DNA from: an uncultured Oscillochloris sp.
Lineage (GTDB): Bacteria > Chloroflexota > Chloroflexia > Chloroflexales > Chloroflexaceae
Reading direction: 5' to 3'
Assembly (NCBI GenBank): GCA_903877345.1
Contig: CAIRDL010000468.1
Coordinates: 1 to 6,741 of the forward strand
DNA length: 6,741 nt
A program made the translations under genes and the position numbers. Shown piece by piece: positions 5,892 to 6,741 of this stretch (positions within the stretch are counted from its first letter, which is position 1; every line of letters begins with the position of its first letter). The notes below the pieces were generated by a model. The model was not told the origin of the DNA. It did no database searches and saw nothing but the letters and a program-made list of their open reading frames with translations.

Positions 5892-6741
5892 GCGCGACCA
5901 CGCGGTTGCGACCGGCGCGTTTGGCGGCATAGAGCGCGGCATCGGCCCGCGTGAGCGCTTCGTTAACACTGGCATGGGCGTCGGTTACGACACTGGCACC
6001 CAGAGAGACAGTGATGGGCGGGAGTTCCAGTTCGCGGTGCATGATCTGGAGTTGGCTGACCTCACGGCGGATGATCTCGGCCCGGTTGATCACGGCGGGG
6101 AGGGCGGCAGTCGGCAGAATGAGCACGAACTCTTCCCCACCGTAGCGGCAAACAATATCCCCGGCGCGCACCATCCCCAGCAACAGCGCGCCGAGGGCGC
6201 GCAGCACCGCGTCACCGGCATCGTGGCCGTAGGTATCGTTGACATGCTTGAAGTGATCCACATCAAGCATGATCACCCCGACGGGGTAGCGGTCGCGGGA
6301 GGCCCGACGGAGTTCGTGAACCAGAATTTCTTCCAGATAGCGCCGGTTCAACAGCCCGGTGAGCGGGTCACGGATAGCTTGTTCGCGCAAAACCGCCCGG
6401 AGTTGCACATTGGCCAAACCGAGGGCGGCCTGCTCTGCAAAGGCCAAAGCGACCTGGCGATAAGCGGCGGCGTCCGGGCCTGTAGATGGTGCATTGGCGG
6501 CGAGATGAACGTGCAGCACGCCGAGGGTTTCGCCCGCCACCATAAGCGGCACACAAAGGGCGTAGGGCGACTCGAAGGCCGGAACCGCCTCGCAGCGACA
6601 GCCACCGCAGAGGTCGGCCCCCAGGAACGTGCGTTGCTGGCGAAGCACCCGGCACCCTTCGAGGGGCAGGGGTGGTGCAGGGTGATGGGCGACACCCCAG
6701 ACAATCACCGCCTCGAGGATGGGCGGGGTGTGGCGCGGGAC
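5884..6741 (-). CDS. GAF-GGDEF diguanylate cyclase (5' partial)
   Basis: The reading frame stays open to the right edge for 11 codons beyond the GTG at 6708. Those codons complete an 'ILEAV-IVWG' strand of the GAF domain, so the N-terminus lies outside; residues are numbered from that GTG. Residues up to about 100 form a GAF sensor domain (CRVLRQQRTF near 19, SPYALCVPLMVAGETLGVLHVHL at 47-69), with an unusual Cys group: C19, C34, C37, C39, C52. A short helix leads into RDPLTGLLNRRYLEE (113-127), the standard start of GGDEF domains. The catalytic set is intact: metal-binding D149 region (LDVDHFKHVND), the GGEEF signature at 190-194, and an RxxD allosteric I-site (R181-D184) five residues before it. 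The protein should make c-di-GMP from two GTP with product inhibition. No EAL or HD-GYP domain follows. It is the upstream gene of a two-gene unit with the kinase. Further N-terminal sensor domains are possible. Confidence 0.94.
   Translation of the reverse strand, partial: VPRHTPPILEAVIVWGVAHHPAPPLPLEGCRVLRQQRTFLGADLCGGCRCEAVPAFESPYALCVPLMVAGETLGVLHVHLAANAPSTGPDAAAYRQVALAFAEQAALGLANVQLRAVLREQAIRDPLTGLLNRRYLEEILVHELRRASRDRYPVGVIMLDVDHFKHVNDTYGHDAGDAVLRALGALLLGMVRAGDIVCRYGGEEFVLILPTAALPAVINRAEIIRREVSQLQIMHRELELPPITVSLGASVVTDAHASVNEALTRADAALYAAKRAGRNRVVAQE

Noticed and set aside
6706..6708. GTG as the true start of the cyclase
   Set aside because: It falls inside a GAF-domain strand and the frame continues open to the window edge, so the gene begins outside.

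Overview
The window looks like GC-rich bacterial chromosomal DNA. I would place it in the Chloroflexota (Chloroflexus/Oscillochloris/Kouleothrix-like filaments). The reasons are a giant secreted protein with DUF11-type repeats and a Tyr-Leu-Pro motif near its C-terminus, a HisKA_2 kinase with PAS domains, and an intergenic region filled with TGA(T/C)(C/T)CG heptamers. This placement rests on family resemblance remembered from such genomes, not on a search, and is moderate in confidence.

Layout: (1) Positions 2-3994 (+) hold the 3' part of one very long gene for an exported, mostly beta-sandwich protein. It has the tail of a signal peptide, a glutamine-amidotransferase-like alpha/beta domain, at least three DUF11/CARDB-like repeats, a calcium-loop-like DxDxDG segment and a C-terminal YLP motif. 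(2) Positions 3995-4285 are a convergent intergenic region. It holds a 21-bp-stem hairpin just after the large gene, a CAGATTG doublet, and two heptamer arrays in opposite orientation that share a perfect 20-bp inverted repeat. (3) Positions 4286-5875 (-) encode a soluble PAS-PAS-HisKA_2-HATPase histidine kinase. (4) Positions 5884-6741 (-) encode the C-terminal part of a GAF-GGDEF diguanylate cyclase that runs off the right edge.

The cyclase and kinase lie 8 nt apart on the same strand, cyclase first, and are very probably co-transcribed and translationally coupled. They look like a cytoplasmic signalling pair: a GAF-sensing c-di-GMP synthase with intact catalytic and feedback-inhibition motifs, and a PAS-sensing kinase whose response regulator is not in the window. 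The surface protein is convergent to them and shares no operon; a functional link would be speculation.

I see no mobile element, CRISPR array, tRNA, rRNA or defence system. The most unusual item is the intergenic heptamer array, which runs into the kinase gene and supplies its last codons and stop.
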